DNA from: Chloroflexota bacterium
GTDB lineage: Bacteria; Chloroflexota; Limnocylindria; Limnocylindrales; CSP1-4
Length of the DNA: 15,572 bases
Direction of reading: 5' to 3'
NCBI GenBank assembly: GCA_016200745.1
Contig: JACQEF010000238.1
Location: 1 to 15,572 of the forward strand
Position numbers and translations under genes: made by a program. Positions 1 through 6,262 of the stretch are shown here, piece after piece (the first letter of the stretch is position 1; each line of letters begins with the position of its first letter). The notes below the pieces were generated by a model. That model worked only from the letters and a program-made list of their open reading frames with translations, ran no database searches and was not told where the DNA came from.

Positions 1-1239
1 GACGAGCTCGAGCGCCTCATCGTACGTGGCGGCGTGGACGATCCCGAGAACCGGTCCGAAGATCGCCTCCGGGTAGATCTCCATCGACGGGGTCACGTGG
101 TCGAACAGGGTGACCCCGAGGAAGTAGCCGTCGGGTCCGTCGGGGTGATGGAAGGGCCGGCCGTCGACGACCAGCTCGGCGCCCTCGGCCTCGCCCCGGT
201 CGATCCAGTCGATCACCGACGCGCGGTGCTCGGCCGAGTAGAGCGGGCCCATGTCCATGCCGGGATCCATGCCCGGGCCGACCTTGAGCCCGGCGATCCG
301 CTCGAGCATCAGCGGCCGCAGCCGTTCGCCCGCGTCGCCGACCGCGATGACCAGGGTCTGCGCCATGCAGCGCTCGCCGGCCGAGCCGAAGCCGGCGGCC
401 ACGGCCGCGTCGGCCGTGAGCTCCATGTCGGCGTCGGGCAGGACGATCATCGCGTTCTTGGCCGACGTGTACGCGCCGACACGCTTGCCCAGCTTGGTGC
501 CGGTCTCGTAGACGTACCGTCCGACGGCGGTGGAGCCGACGAACTGGATTGCGGCGACGTCCGGGTGCTCGACGATCGCGCTGACCGCCTCGCGGCCGCC
601 GTACACGACGTTGAACACGCCGTCGGGCAGCCCGGCCTCCTTCCACAGCTCGGCCTGGAGCTGGGTCGCGCCGGGCGTATGGCTCGACGGCTTCCAGACG
701 AGGGTGTTGCCGCAGGCCAGGGCGATCGGGTAGATCCACATCGGGACCATCACCGGGAAGTTGAACGGCGTGATCGCGGCCGTGACGCCGAGCGGCCCGC
801 GGAGCGTGTAGGCATCGACCTTGGTGGCGACGTTGGGCGTGTTGAGGCCGGCCAGCTGGACCGGCAGGCCGCACGCGAACTCGACCGTCTCGAGACCCCG
901 GAGGACCTCGCCAAGCGCGTCCGGGAACGTCTTGCCGTGGTCGCGCGTGATCAGCGCCGCGAGCTCTTCACGATGCCGCCAGACGAGCTCGCGAAAGGCG
1001 AAGAAGACCTGGCTCCGGGCGATGAGCGGGGTGTCCCGCCAGGCCGGGAAGGCGGCCCTGGCCGCCGCGACGGCGGTCTCGACCTCGGTCGCGCCGCCGC
1101 GCGGGACCCGCGCGATCTCGGCGCCAGTGGCCGGGTTGAACACGGGCCCGGTCTGCTCCGGGAGGACCTCGACCGGGCGGCCGTCGATCCAGTGGCTGAG
1201 GATGGGCAGCGTCGCCGGCTGCGCGAGCTCGATGGTCAT
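1..1239 (-). CDS. mmsA: CoA-acylating (methyl)malonate-semialdehyde dehydrogenase, C-terminus cut by window edge
   Basis: The first 413 codons of an aldehyde dehydrogenase are visible, translated by hand from an ATG at 1239; the C-terminal part lies beyond position 1. Landmarks are ITPFNFP (156-162), KPSSHTPG (183-190), FVGSTAVG (233-240) and the catalytic-cysteine motif GSAGERCMA with Cys291. The GxRCMA context and a loop without the general-base Glu found in ordinary aldehyde dehydrogenases (YTSAKNAMIVLPDAD, 257-271) are hallmarks of the CoA-dependent MmsA/IolA family. These enzymes turn methylmalonate or malonate semialdehyde into propionyl- or acetyl-CoA with NAD+ in the cytosol. An AAGGAG ribosome-binding site lies 10 nt before the ATG. 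The gene follows the transaldolase-family gene by 40 bp and probably shares its transcript. Most family members carry GG where this one has TS (258-259). The family call is firm; the true semialdehyde is unknown. Confidence 0.9.
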   Translation of the reverse strand, partial: MTIELAQPATLPILSHWIDGRPVEVLPEQTGPVFNPATGAEIARVPRGGATEVETAVAAARAAFPAWRDTPLIARSQVFFAFRELVWRHREELAALITRDHGKTFPDALGEVLRGLETVEFACGLPVQLAGLNTPNVATKVDAYTLRGPLGVTAAITPFNFPVMVPMWIYPIALACGNTLVWKPSSHTPGATQLQAELWKEAGLPDGVFNVVYGGREAVSAIVEHPDVAAIQFVGSTAVGRYVYETGTKLGKRVGAYTSAKNAMIVLPDADMELTADAAVAAGFGSAGERCMAQTLVIAVGDAGERLRPLMLERIAGLKVGPGMDPGMDMGPLYSAEHRASVIDWIDRGEAEGAELVVDGRPFHHPDGPDGYFLGVTLFDHVTPSMEIYPEAIFGPVLGIVHAATYDEALELV

Positions 1240-1279
1240 GGGGTCCGGTCTCCTTGTGGTGTCTGGCGGGAGCGATGCG

Positions 1280-2374
1280 TTACGCGATCCGGACGTCGGG
1301 ATCGGGCAGGACCAGGTCGCGGATTGCGCCCTGCAGGTCGTGATACGACTTGACGAAGGCCCGCAGGGTGCGGGCGCTGGCCCCGAACCCCTCGAAGTCG
1401 TCGGGAGTCATGCCGTCCGGCTCATACGCCCGTCGGAAGTCCGGGATCCGCTCGTACAGGTCGGCGACGAGGGCCGGGTCCACCGGCACGTCCATCCGCG
1501 GAGACGGCGTGATGCCGCTGGCGTTGAAGCGGACCTGCCAGGGGTAGGGGAGAGTCATGCTGACGTCGCCGCCGACCAGCTCGGTCCAATGGAGCCGGTG
1601 TCGATAGGCCGCGGCCAGCAACCGGGTCCGGTAGCCCCGCTCGCGGAAGATGCCGTAGGCCCGTTTGAACGCGGCCACGCCGGCCCAGTTCGGCGCGTCC
1701 GGATGGACCGCGAGGTTGTCGCGCTCGACGAGGACCTTCATCCAGTCGTCGAGGCGGCCGATCATGATCGTGGCGATCGGGGTCATGGACGCGACGTCGT
1801 TCCCGGCCGTCGCCCGCCGATCCAGCCCGCGCTCGACGGCCTCGGCAACCGCGATCGCCTGCGGGACGGTGAAGCTCACCGTCCCGTTGATGTTGATGCC
1901 GCGGACGGTTGCCTCCTCGATCGCCTCCAGCCCAGAGCGGGTGACCGGGAACTTGACCTGGATGTTCGGGGCGAGGGCGGCGAACCGGGCGGCCTGCTCG
2001 ACCATCCGCACCGGATCGCGATGGTTGGCCGGGTTGGTCTGGACCGACAGGCGGCCGGCGCGGCCGCCGGCGCGGTCGAAGACCGGTTGGAGGATGCCGG
2101 CGCCCCGGGCGGCCATCTCCTCGACGATCGCCCAGGTGAGCTCGACCTCGCTCCACGTCGGATTGGCGGTCGCGAGCTCATGCACCCGCGGCACCCAGTG
2201 GGCCTGCTCCTTCTTCATCACCTCGAGCACGATGCTCGGGTTCGAGGTCGCCCCGGTCGCGCCACGCTGGACGGCGTAGGCGAGCTCCTCGACGGCGCAG
2301 GAATCGTTCCAGTACTGGGTCGGCGTCTCCTGCGTCATCCGCAGCAGGGGACTGTCGGTCGCGGTGAGCGTCAT
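1280..2374 (-). CDS. Transaldolase-family Schiff-base aldolase/transaldolase with altered catalytic residue
   Basis: This 364-aa protein is near the length of actinobacterial-type transaldolases. Motifs in order: WND (Asp24, aligned by eye to the catalytic Asp of TalB), GATSNPS (40-46), Schiff-base Lys141 in VKFPVT, GTVSFT (164-169, Thr165), IGRLDDW (205-211, with the phosphate-binding Arg equivalent at 207) and AAYRHR (Arg258). Known family members transfer or release dihydroxyacetone units through a lysine Schiff base. The position of TalB Glu96 appears to be Gln112 (SVQTNP), as in fructose-6-phosphate aldolase, and the TalB Phe178 position appears to be Met204. The reaction may therefore be aldol cleavage or use another sugar-like substrate; the sulfosugar transaldolases are a further possibility. 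The ATG at 2374 is chosen because GGAAGG lies 9 nt upstream and a promoter lies about 40 bp further up. The reading frame stays open to 2581, but that extension would cross the promoter. It is the first gene of the minus-strand operon. Confidence 0.85.
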   Translation of the reverse strand: MTLTATDSPLLRMTQETPTQYWNDSCAVEELAYAVQRGATGATSNPSIVLEVMKKEQAHWVPRVHELATANPTWSEVELTWAIVEEMAARGAGILQPVFDRAGGRAGRLSVQTNPANHRDPVRMVEQAARFAALAPNIQVKFPVTRSGLEAIEEATVRGININGTVSFTVPQAIAVAEAVERGLDRRATAGNDVASMTPIATIMIGRLDDWMKVLVERDNLAVHPDAPNWAGVAAFKRAYGIFRERGYRTRLLAAAYRHRLHWTELVGGDVSMTLPYPWQVRFNASGITPSPRMDVPVDPALVADLYERIPDFRRAYEPDGMTPDDFEGFGASARTLRAFVKSYHDLQGAIRDLVLPDPDVRIA

Positions 2375-2415
2375 CGGGGGTGGCCTTCCAGTCGGTTGTG
2401 ATCCATGACCCGCAT

Positions 2416-2444
2416 ATAATCGATGATCGATGCCTTGATGGCAA
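2416..2444 (-). promoter_or_regulatory. Sigma70-like promoter of the transaldolase-mmsA operon
   Basis: Read on the minus strand, TTGCCA (2444-2439) is followed after 17 bp by GATTAT (2421-2416), matching the -35 consensus at 5/6 and the -10 at 4/6. The predicted start near 2409 gives a leader of about 35 nt to the ATG at 2374. The putative operator at 2417-2430 covers the -10 box and part of the spacer, as expected for a repressor site. A perfect TATAAT on the opposite strand (2415-2420) lacks a good -35. Confidence 0.5.
2417..2430. promoter_or_regulatory. Putative operator, copy 1 (TAATCGATGATCGA)
   Basis: The motif matches copy 2 at 2656-2669 at 13 of 14 positions. It contains a perfect 13-bp inverted repeat, ATCGAT-g-ATCGAT (2419-2431). 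It overlaps the -10 and spacer of the minus-strand promoter. The GntR/FCD protein encoded at 9623-10342 is the only regulator in the window and is the inferred ligand; the motif is not the classical FadR-type TNGTNNNACNA. Confidence 0.55.
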
Positions 2445-2470
2445 GCGACATCTGGCCGGGGTGGGACCGT

Positions 2471-2487
2471 CCGGCTGGGACAGCCGG
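2471..2487. repeat. Perfect 7-bp inverted repeat
   Basis: CCGGCTG and CAGCCGG are separated by GGA. It lies in the untranslated gap between the two promoters, outside both predicted transcripts, with no T-tract. It may be a DNA-level element or a chance product of high GC. Confidence 0.35.
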
Positions 2488-2549
2488 CCCGACGCGTCCA
2501 CCCCGGCGGCGGATGCCGCAGGACGGGCGACCGCCCGATTCCGTCGTCC

Positions 2550-2590
2550 GGGCCCCACGATGCGGGCTTGCCACCCGGCATCCGGGGCCC
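2550..2590. repeat. Long imperfect hairpin upstream of the transport operon promoter
   Basis: GGGCCCC (2550-2556) pairs with GGGGCCC (2584-2590), GATGC (2559-2563) with GCATC (2578-2582), and GGG (2564-2566) with CCC (2574-2576). That makes 15 paired bases around a 7-nt loop. There is no T-run and no gene ends here, so a terminator role is not obvious. It lies about 30 bp upstream of the plus-strand -35 box and could insulate the promoters or bind a protein. Confidence 0.4.
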
Positions 2591-2621
2591 GAAGGGACCG
2601 GGCGAGGCGTGGATTTGGGGC

Positions 2622-2650
2622 TTGACGTGGTCTCCCGGGGTTCCTATGTT
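2622..2650 (+). promoter_or_regulatory. Sigma70-like promoter of the transport/catabolic operon
   Basis: TTGACG (2622-2627) is spaced exactly 17 bp from TATGTT (2645-2650). This is a strong match for such a GC-rich genome, and the local AT content rises here. The predicted start is around 2657, inside the putative operator 2656-2669. The transcript would carry a leader of about 225 nt before the first permease gene at 2884. Confidence 0.6.
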
Positions 2651-2651
2651 A

Positions 2652-2669
2652 TCGGTAATCGATTATCGA
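2652..2669. promoter_or_regulatory. Putative operator, copy 2 (near-perfect 18-bp palindrome)
   Basis: TCGGTAATCGATTATCGA is self-complementary except for one base pair (2655/2666). Its 14-bp core (2656-2669) repeats the copy 1 motif with a single change. It lies immediately after the -10 box and over the predicted transcription start, a typical repressor position. The inferred ligand is the GntR/FCD regulator encoded in the same operon, which would make the system autoregulated. Confidence 0.6.
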
Positions 2670-2751
2670 ACATCAGGTCGCGACCGTTCGGCCCCCTCGC
2701 CGCATCACCAGGCGGGGACGCTCGCGAGGAGCCTGCGCATCGGTGATCGGT

Positions 2752-2771
2752 CAGGAGTGCACGGACTCCTG
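2752..2771 (+). promoter_or_regulatory. Leader mRNA hairpin
   Basis: CAGGAGT (2752-2758) pairs perfectly with ACTCCTG (2765-2771) around the loop GCACGG. It sequesters an AGGAG element in the leader of the transport operon, just before a GTG at 2771. It could affect translation of the small leader ORF. I see no known riboswitch consensus. Confidence 0.35.
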
Positions 2772-2803
2772 TGAGGAGCGCAGTCGACCACCGGAGGGCT
2801 CGG

Positions 2804-2884
2804 TTGGACGGCAACGGATCGCAGCCGCTGGGAGCCGTCACGCATCGCGTTGACCGCTTGCAGCGGACGATGGACGGGGACTGA
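2804..2884 (+). CDS. Possible 26-codon leader peptide coupled to the first permease
   Basis: A TTG at 2804 follows GGAGGG (2793-2798) at 5-nt spacing and opens a 26-codon frame. Its TGA stop (2882-2884) overlaps the ATG of the permease as TGATG, the classic arrangement for translational coupling. The permease itself has only a close, weak GGGGA (2876-2880), which fits a need for coupling. The peptide has no recognisable motif and ends RLQRTMDGD. The same frame could start at GTG 2771 (37 codons). It could equally be a chance open frame, as these are frequent at this GC content. Confidence 0.3.
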   Translation: MDGNGSQPLGAVTHRVDRLQRTMDGD

Positions 2885-3756
2885 TGGACTTCATCACCCA
2901 GCCCGTCGTCATCGGTCTCACGGAGCACGCCCCGCTGATCCTCGCGGCGATCGGCTTCGCGCTGCTCTACAAGCTCACCGGCCTCATCAACGTGGCCTAC
3001 TCGGAGACGATCACCCTCGGGGCGTACTTCGGGATGTGGCTCAACACGACGTACGGCCTCGACTTCTACACCGTCCTGATCCCGACCGGTCTGCTGGCCG
3101 GCATCCTCAGCGTCGTCACCTACCTCGCCATCTTCCGGCCGGCCAAGCGGCGCAACGTCGGCACCCTCGAGATGATCATCCTGTCCTTCGGGCTGTCGAT
3201 CTTCCTCCGGCACGGCCTCCAGTTCGTCTTCGGCTACCCTGTCCGGTTCTACGACGTCCCGCCGCCTGACACCATCATGGTCCTCGACGTCGGCGTGACC
3301 TCGTTCCGTCTGCTCGCGGTCATCAGCGTGGCCGTCCTGTCGCTCCTGCTCTGGGTCTTCATCCAGCGATCCAGGTACGGCCTCCAGATCCGGGCCCTCG
3401 CCAATGACGAGGACCTGGCGCAGGTGAGCGGGATCCGGCCCCTCGCCGTCACGACGCTGATCTGGTTCATCGCCGGGGTCGCGGGCGGGCTCGCCGGCGC
3501 GTTCTACGGCGTCGGATCCAACGTCTCGCCGCTGCTCGGCTGGCGTCAGTTCCTCCTGATCCTGATGGTGGCCCTCGTGGGCGGGAGCTGGGGGCTCGGC
3601 GGCGTGATCCTCGTCGGGGTGGGCACGGCCATCGCGCTGGCCGCCATGGCGCTCCAGTTCGACCAGGCGCTGTACGCGCAGCTGGTGCTGATCGTGGCCT
3701 TCGTCGTGGTCCTCAAGGTGCGGGGAACGCGGCTCACCGAGACGGCAAAGGTGTAG
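2884..3756 (+). CDS. livH: Branched-chain amino acid-type (LIV) ABC transporter permease, LivH family
   Basis: This 290-aa integral membrane protein has about eight hydrophobic segments, a normal LivH length. The cytoplasmic loop RYGLQIRALANDEDLAQ (164-180) followed by VSGI is the family's EAA-like element that contacts the ATPases. LIV-family importers carry branched-chain amino acids but also ureas, amides, aromatic acids and other carboxylates, so the family does not fix the substrate. The ATG at 2884 overlaps the stop of a possible leader ORF; the gene's own ribosome-binding site is weak. The next permease starts 4 bp after the stop. It is the first full-length gene of the plus-strand operon. 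Confidence 0.92.
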   Translation: MDFITQPVVIGLTEHAPLILAAIGFALLYKLTGLINVAYSETITLGAYFGMWLNTTYGLDFYTVLIPTGLLAGILSVVTYLAIFRPAKRRNVGTLEMIILSFGLSIFLRHGLQFVFGYPVRFYDVPPPDTIMVLDVGVTSFRLLAVISVAVLSLLLWVFIQRSRYGLQIRALANDEDLAQVSGIRPLAVTTLIWFIAGVAGGLAGAFYGVGSNVSPLLGWRQFLLILMVALVGGSWGLGGVILVGVGTAIALAAMALQFDQALYAQLVLIVAFVVVLKVRGTRLTETAKV

Positions 3757-3760
3757 CCCG

Positions 3761-4711
3761 ATGAACATCGACTGGCTCGACGCCTTCCTGATCTCGGGGC
3801 TGTTCCAGGTCGCGATGGTGACCGGCCTCGCGCTGTTGCTCCACCTCCAGCTCGGGCTCGCCCGGATCGCCAACTTTGGCGTCGTCGGGTTCTGGGGCAT
3901 CGGGATGTACGTCTTCGGCGTGCTCTACGTCAAGGTCGACTGGCCGTTCGGCGATCCGTGGCAGTTCCTCGCCAGCGCCGCCATCGCGACGTTCGTCGCC
4001 GGCGTGGCCGGGCTCCTCATCGGCTGGCTGATCTCCGACCTGAACACCGACGGCGTGCTGGTGGGCACGCTCGGGTTCGCCACCGCCGTGCAGATCCTGG
4101 CGACCACGGAGGACGACTTCACCGGCGGTGCGCTTGGCATGGGCGGGCTCGACTTCCCGTTCGACATCGGCCGCGTCAAGGACAACGAGTTCCTGTGGCT
4201 CGTGATCATGGTCGCCGTCGTCGCCGCGATCCTCCTCTACGTCTGGCGGGTCCATCGCTCGCCCTACGGGCGGCTCCTGATCGCGGTCGGGGGCAATGAG
4301 CCGCTCGTGCGCAGCCTCGGCAAGTCGACGTTCCGGGCCAAGCTATGGCTGTTCGTCGTCGGCTCGGCGGGGATGGGGCTGCTGGGCGCGATGAACGGGG
4401 TGATGGTCCACTACCTCGACGTCGGCAACGTCGGGGTCGGCGTCACGCTCGCGGCGATGGTCGGCCTGGTCCTGGGCGGGACGGCCCGCGTCTGGGGCGG
4501 CGTGGTCGGCGTCATCCTCACGGTGGGGCTGTTCGACATCGTCGTCCAGTCCTACCTGCCGCTGCCCGAGGAGTGGTACAGCCAGGCGATCCCCGTGCTG
4601 CGAGAGGCGGCGTTCGGCCTCACGTTGATGCTCGTCCTGCTATTCCGGCCGCTCGGTCTCCTCGGCGACATGCGACGCGACAAGCTGATGGGCAGGATCC
4701 ATGGTCGCTGA
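3761..4711 (+). CDS. livM: LIV-type ABC transporter permease, LivM family
   Basis: This 316-aa multi-spanning permease is the partner of LivH in the heterodimeric membrane channel. Family signs are the segment TGGALGMGGLDFP (121-133), in the position of the usual TGG-x-G loop, and the EAA-like cytoplasmic stretch RSPYGRLLIAVGGNEPLVR (166-184). The C-terminus FRPLGLLG (295-302) followed by basic residues is typical of LivM. Its end overlaps the next gene by 11 bp, so the two are almost certainly translated from one mRNA. No odd residues or breaks were seen. Confidence 0.92.
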   Translation: MNIDWLDAFLISGLFQVAMVTGLALLLHLQLGLARIANFGVVGFWGIGMYVFGVLYVKVDWPFGDPWQFLASAAIATFVAGVAGLLIGWLISDLNTDGVLVGTLGFATAVQILATTEDDFTGGALGMGGLDFPFDIGRVKDNEFLWLVIMVAVVAAILLYVWRVHRSPYGRLLIAVGGNEPLVRSLGKSTFRAKLWLFVVGSAGMGLLGAMNGVMVHYLDVGNVGVGVTLAAMVGLVLGGTARVWGGVVGVILTVGLFDIVVQSYLPLPEEWYSQAIPVLREAAFGLTLMLVLLFRPLGLLGDMRRDKLMGRIHGR

Positions 4712-5513
4712 CGTGGTCGGCGCCGAGGCCGCGGTTCCCGCCGAGGCCGTGACCCGTCCCCGGATCCGCGTCCAGGGGGCCGTCAAGAGCTTCTCGGGCC
4801 GGGTCGTGGTGGACGTCGACGATCTCGTCCTGGGTGACCGGCCCATCCAGGGGCTGATCGGGCCCAACGGCGCCGGCAAGACGACGTTGATGCGCATGAT
4901 CATGCACTCGACCTCGCTCGACAGGGGCCGGATCGCGCTCCTGCTCGCGAGTGGTGGAGAGGTGGCGCTCTCTGCCCTTCCCCCGAACCGGATGGCCGGG
5001 CACGGCGTCGTCAAGTCCAACCAGGTGATCATGGACTTCGACAAGCTGACCATCTGGGATTCGCTCCTGCTCGCCGTGGCCGAGGCGCGCTACGAGCAAC
5101 CGCACCGAATCGCCAGCGAGCGGACGGTGTTCGACCGGCACGAGGGCCAGATCCGCGAGTACCTGGAGTACTTCGGCTTCGCCGACCCGGCGGCGTTCGC
5201 GATGTCGGCGGGCGAGAAGAAGCTCCTCGATATCGTTCGCTGCCTGCTCCTGCGGCCGACGTTCCTGCTCCTGGACGAGCCCACCGCCGGCCTGCCCGAG
5301 GAGCTGACCGAGAAGGTCATGGCCGTGGTCAGGGACCTGGCGGCCGGCGGGACCTCGGTGGTGATCGTCGAGCACGACCTCAACGTCATCTGGAGCCTCT
5401 GCGACGAGGTCCTGTTCATGGCCGAGGGCAGCGTCATCCTCCGGGGCGACCCCCAGGCGATCCGCGAGAACCGGACGGTCGTCGAGAAGTACCTGGGTGA
5501 GGGCCATGTCTGA
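4701..5513 (+). CDS. livG: LIV-type ABC transporter ATPase, LivG family
   Basis: This 270-aa ATP-binding subunit is complete for catalysis. It has Walker A GPNGAGKTT (54-62), Q-loop Gln108, signature SAGEK (169-173), Walker B LLLDE with Asp192 and Glu193, and switch His225 in VEHD. The signature has Ala where LSGGQ-type motifs have Gly, a variation also seen in other LivG-like proteins. The stretch between Walker A and the Q-loop (63-107) is atypical for LivG, with SGGEVALSALPPNRMAG at 84-100. The roughly 20 residues before RIRVQGAVKSF are extra, but I see no better start and the ATG overlaps livM by 11 bp. It powers import together with LivF. Confidence 0.92.
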   Translation: MVADVVGAEAAVPAEAVTRPRIRVQGAVKSFSGRVVVDVDDLVLGDRPIQGLIGPNGAGKTTLMRMIMHSTSLDRGRIALLLASGGEVALSALPPNRMAGHGVVKSNQVIMDFDKLTIWDSLLLAVAEARYEQPHRIASERTVFDRHEGQIREYLEYFGFADPAAFAMSAGEKKLLDIVRCLLLRPTFLLLDEPTAGLPEELTEKVMAVVRDLAAGGTSVVIVEHDLNVIWSLCDEVLFMAEGSVILRGDPQAIRENRTVVEKYLGEGHV

Positions 5514-6222
5514 CCCGGCCGCCCCCGTCTCCCTCCAGGTCGAAGGCCTGCGCAGCGGCTACCACGGCGTCACGGTCCTCAAGGGACTCGACTTCGCCGT
5601 GGGGGACGAGATCTTTGCCGTCCTCGGAGCCAACGGAGCCGGCAAGTCGACGCTCCTGGCGACCCTGGCTCGCCTCATCCCGCTCATGGCCGGGGCGATC
5701 CGGTTCCAGGGCGAGGACGTGTCGAGGCTGCCCCCCTACGAGACCGCCGGTCGCGGCGTCGGTTACGTGCCTCAGGAGAAGGGCACCTTCCCCGATCTCA
5801 CCGTCCTCGAGAACCTCCGCATCGGCGGGATGATCGGCCGGCGCTCGCGCGACGACAGGATGGCCGAGGTGTTCGAGTTGTTCCCGGACCTGCGTGCCCT
5901 CCAGGCGCAACCGGCCGGGACGCTCAGCGGCGGCGAGTCGCGCATGGTGGCCTGCGGGCGGGCCCTGATGCAGGACCCGAAGGTGCTCCTCCTCGACGAG
6001 CCGACGGCCGGCCTGTCACCGCTGTACGTCGACATGTTCTTCGAAAAGATCAGGGAGATCCACGAGACGAGGGGCGTCGCCATCGTGCTCGCGGAGCAGA
6101 ACGCGACGAAGACGCTCCAGGTCGCGGACCGGGTCATGGTCTTGAGCCTCGGCGAGGCGTTCGCCGTCATGGACGCCGCCGAACTGACGACCCAGCAGCT
6201 GAAGGAGGGCTACCGGATCTGA
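5506..6222 (+). CDS. livF: LIV-type ABC transporter ATPase, LivF family
   Basis: This 238-aa second ATPase has Walker A GANGAGKST (41-49), Q-loop Gln90 in YVPQ, signature LSGGE (140-144), Walker B LLLDE with Asp164 and Glu165, and AEQNA (196-200), where the usual switch His is Gln, as is common in LivF. The ATG at 5506 is preferred over an in-frame GTG at 5497. It lies closer to the conserved start of the domain, has GGTGAGGG just upstream and overlaps livG by 8 bp. It pairs with LivG to form the ATPase heterodimer on the cytoplasmic side. Confidence 0.92.
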   Translation: MSDPAAPVSLQVEGLRSGYHGVTVLKGLDFAVGDEIFAVLGANGAGKSTLLATLARLIPLMAGAIRFQGEDVSRLPPYETAGRGVGYVPQEKGTFPDLTVLENLRIGGMIGRRSRDDRMAEVFELFPDLRALQAQPAGTLSGGESRMVACGRALMQDPKVLLLDEPTAGLSPLYVDMFFEKIREIHETRGVAIVLAEQNATKTLQVADRVMVLSLGEAFAVMDAAELTTQQLKEGYRI

Positions 6223-6262
6223 CGACGCGCGCTTTGGGGAAGGACAGAGGAGGAGAGACGCA

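Larger units (their letters stand above)
2375..2883. other. Divergent intergenic control region
   Basis: These 509 bp separate the two operons. They hold two outward-facing promoters (minus strand 2416-2444; plus strand 2622-2650), each overlapping one copy of a 14-bp motif, and three inverted repeats between them (2471-2487, 2524-2537, 2550-2590). Downstream of the plus promoter is a roughly 225-nt leader with a short hairpin (2752-2771) and a possible 26-codon leader ORF. No larger coding sequence is convincing here. Confidence 0.75.

Noticed and set aside
2392..2420. Plus-strand promoter using the perfect TATAAT at 2415-2420
   Set aside because: No acceptable -35 lies at 16-18 bp upstream, and the 2622-2650 promoter is much better placed and spaced.
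2375..2581. 69-codon N-terminal extension of the transaldolase-family protein
   Set aside because: It crosses the predicted promoter, lacks family similarity, and the ATG at 2374 has its own ribosome-binding site.
2657..2883. Known riboswitch in the operon leader
   Set aside because: I compared it loosely with glycine, guanidine, ZTP, TPP and SAM consensus cores and found no convincing match.
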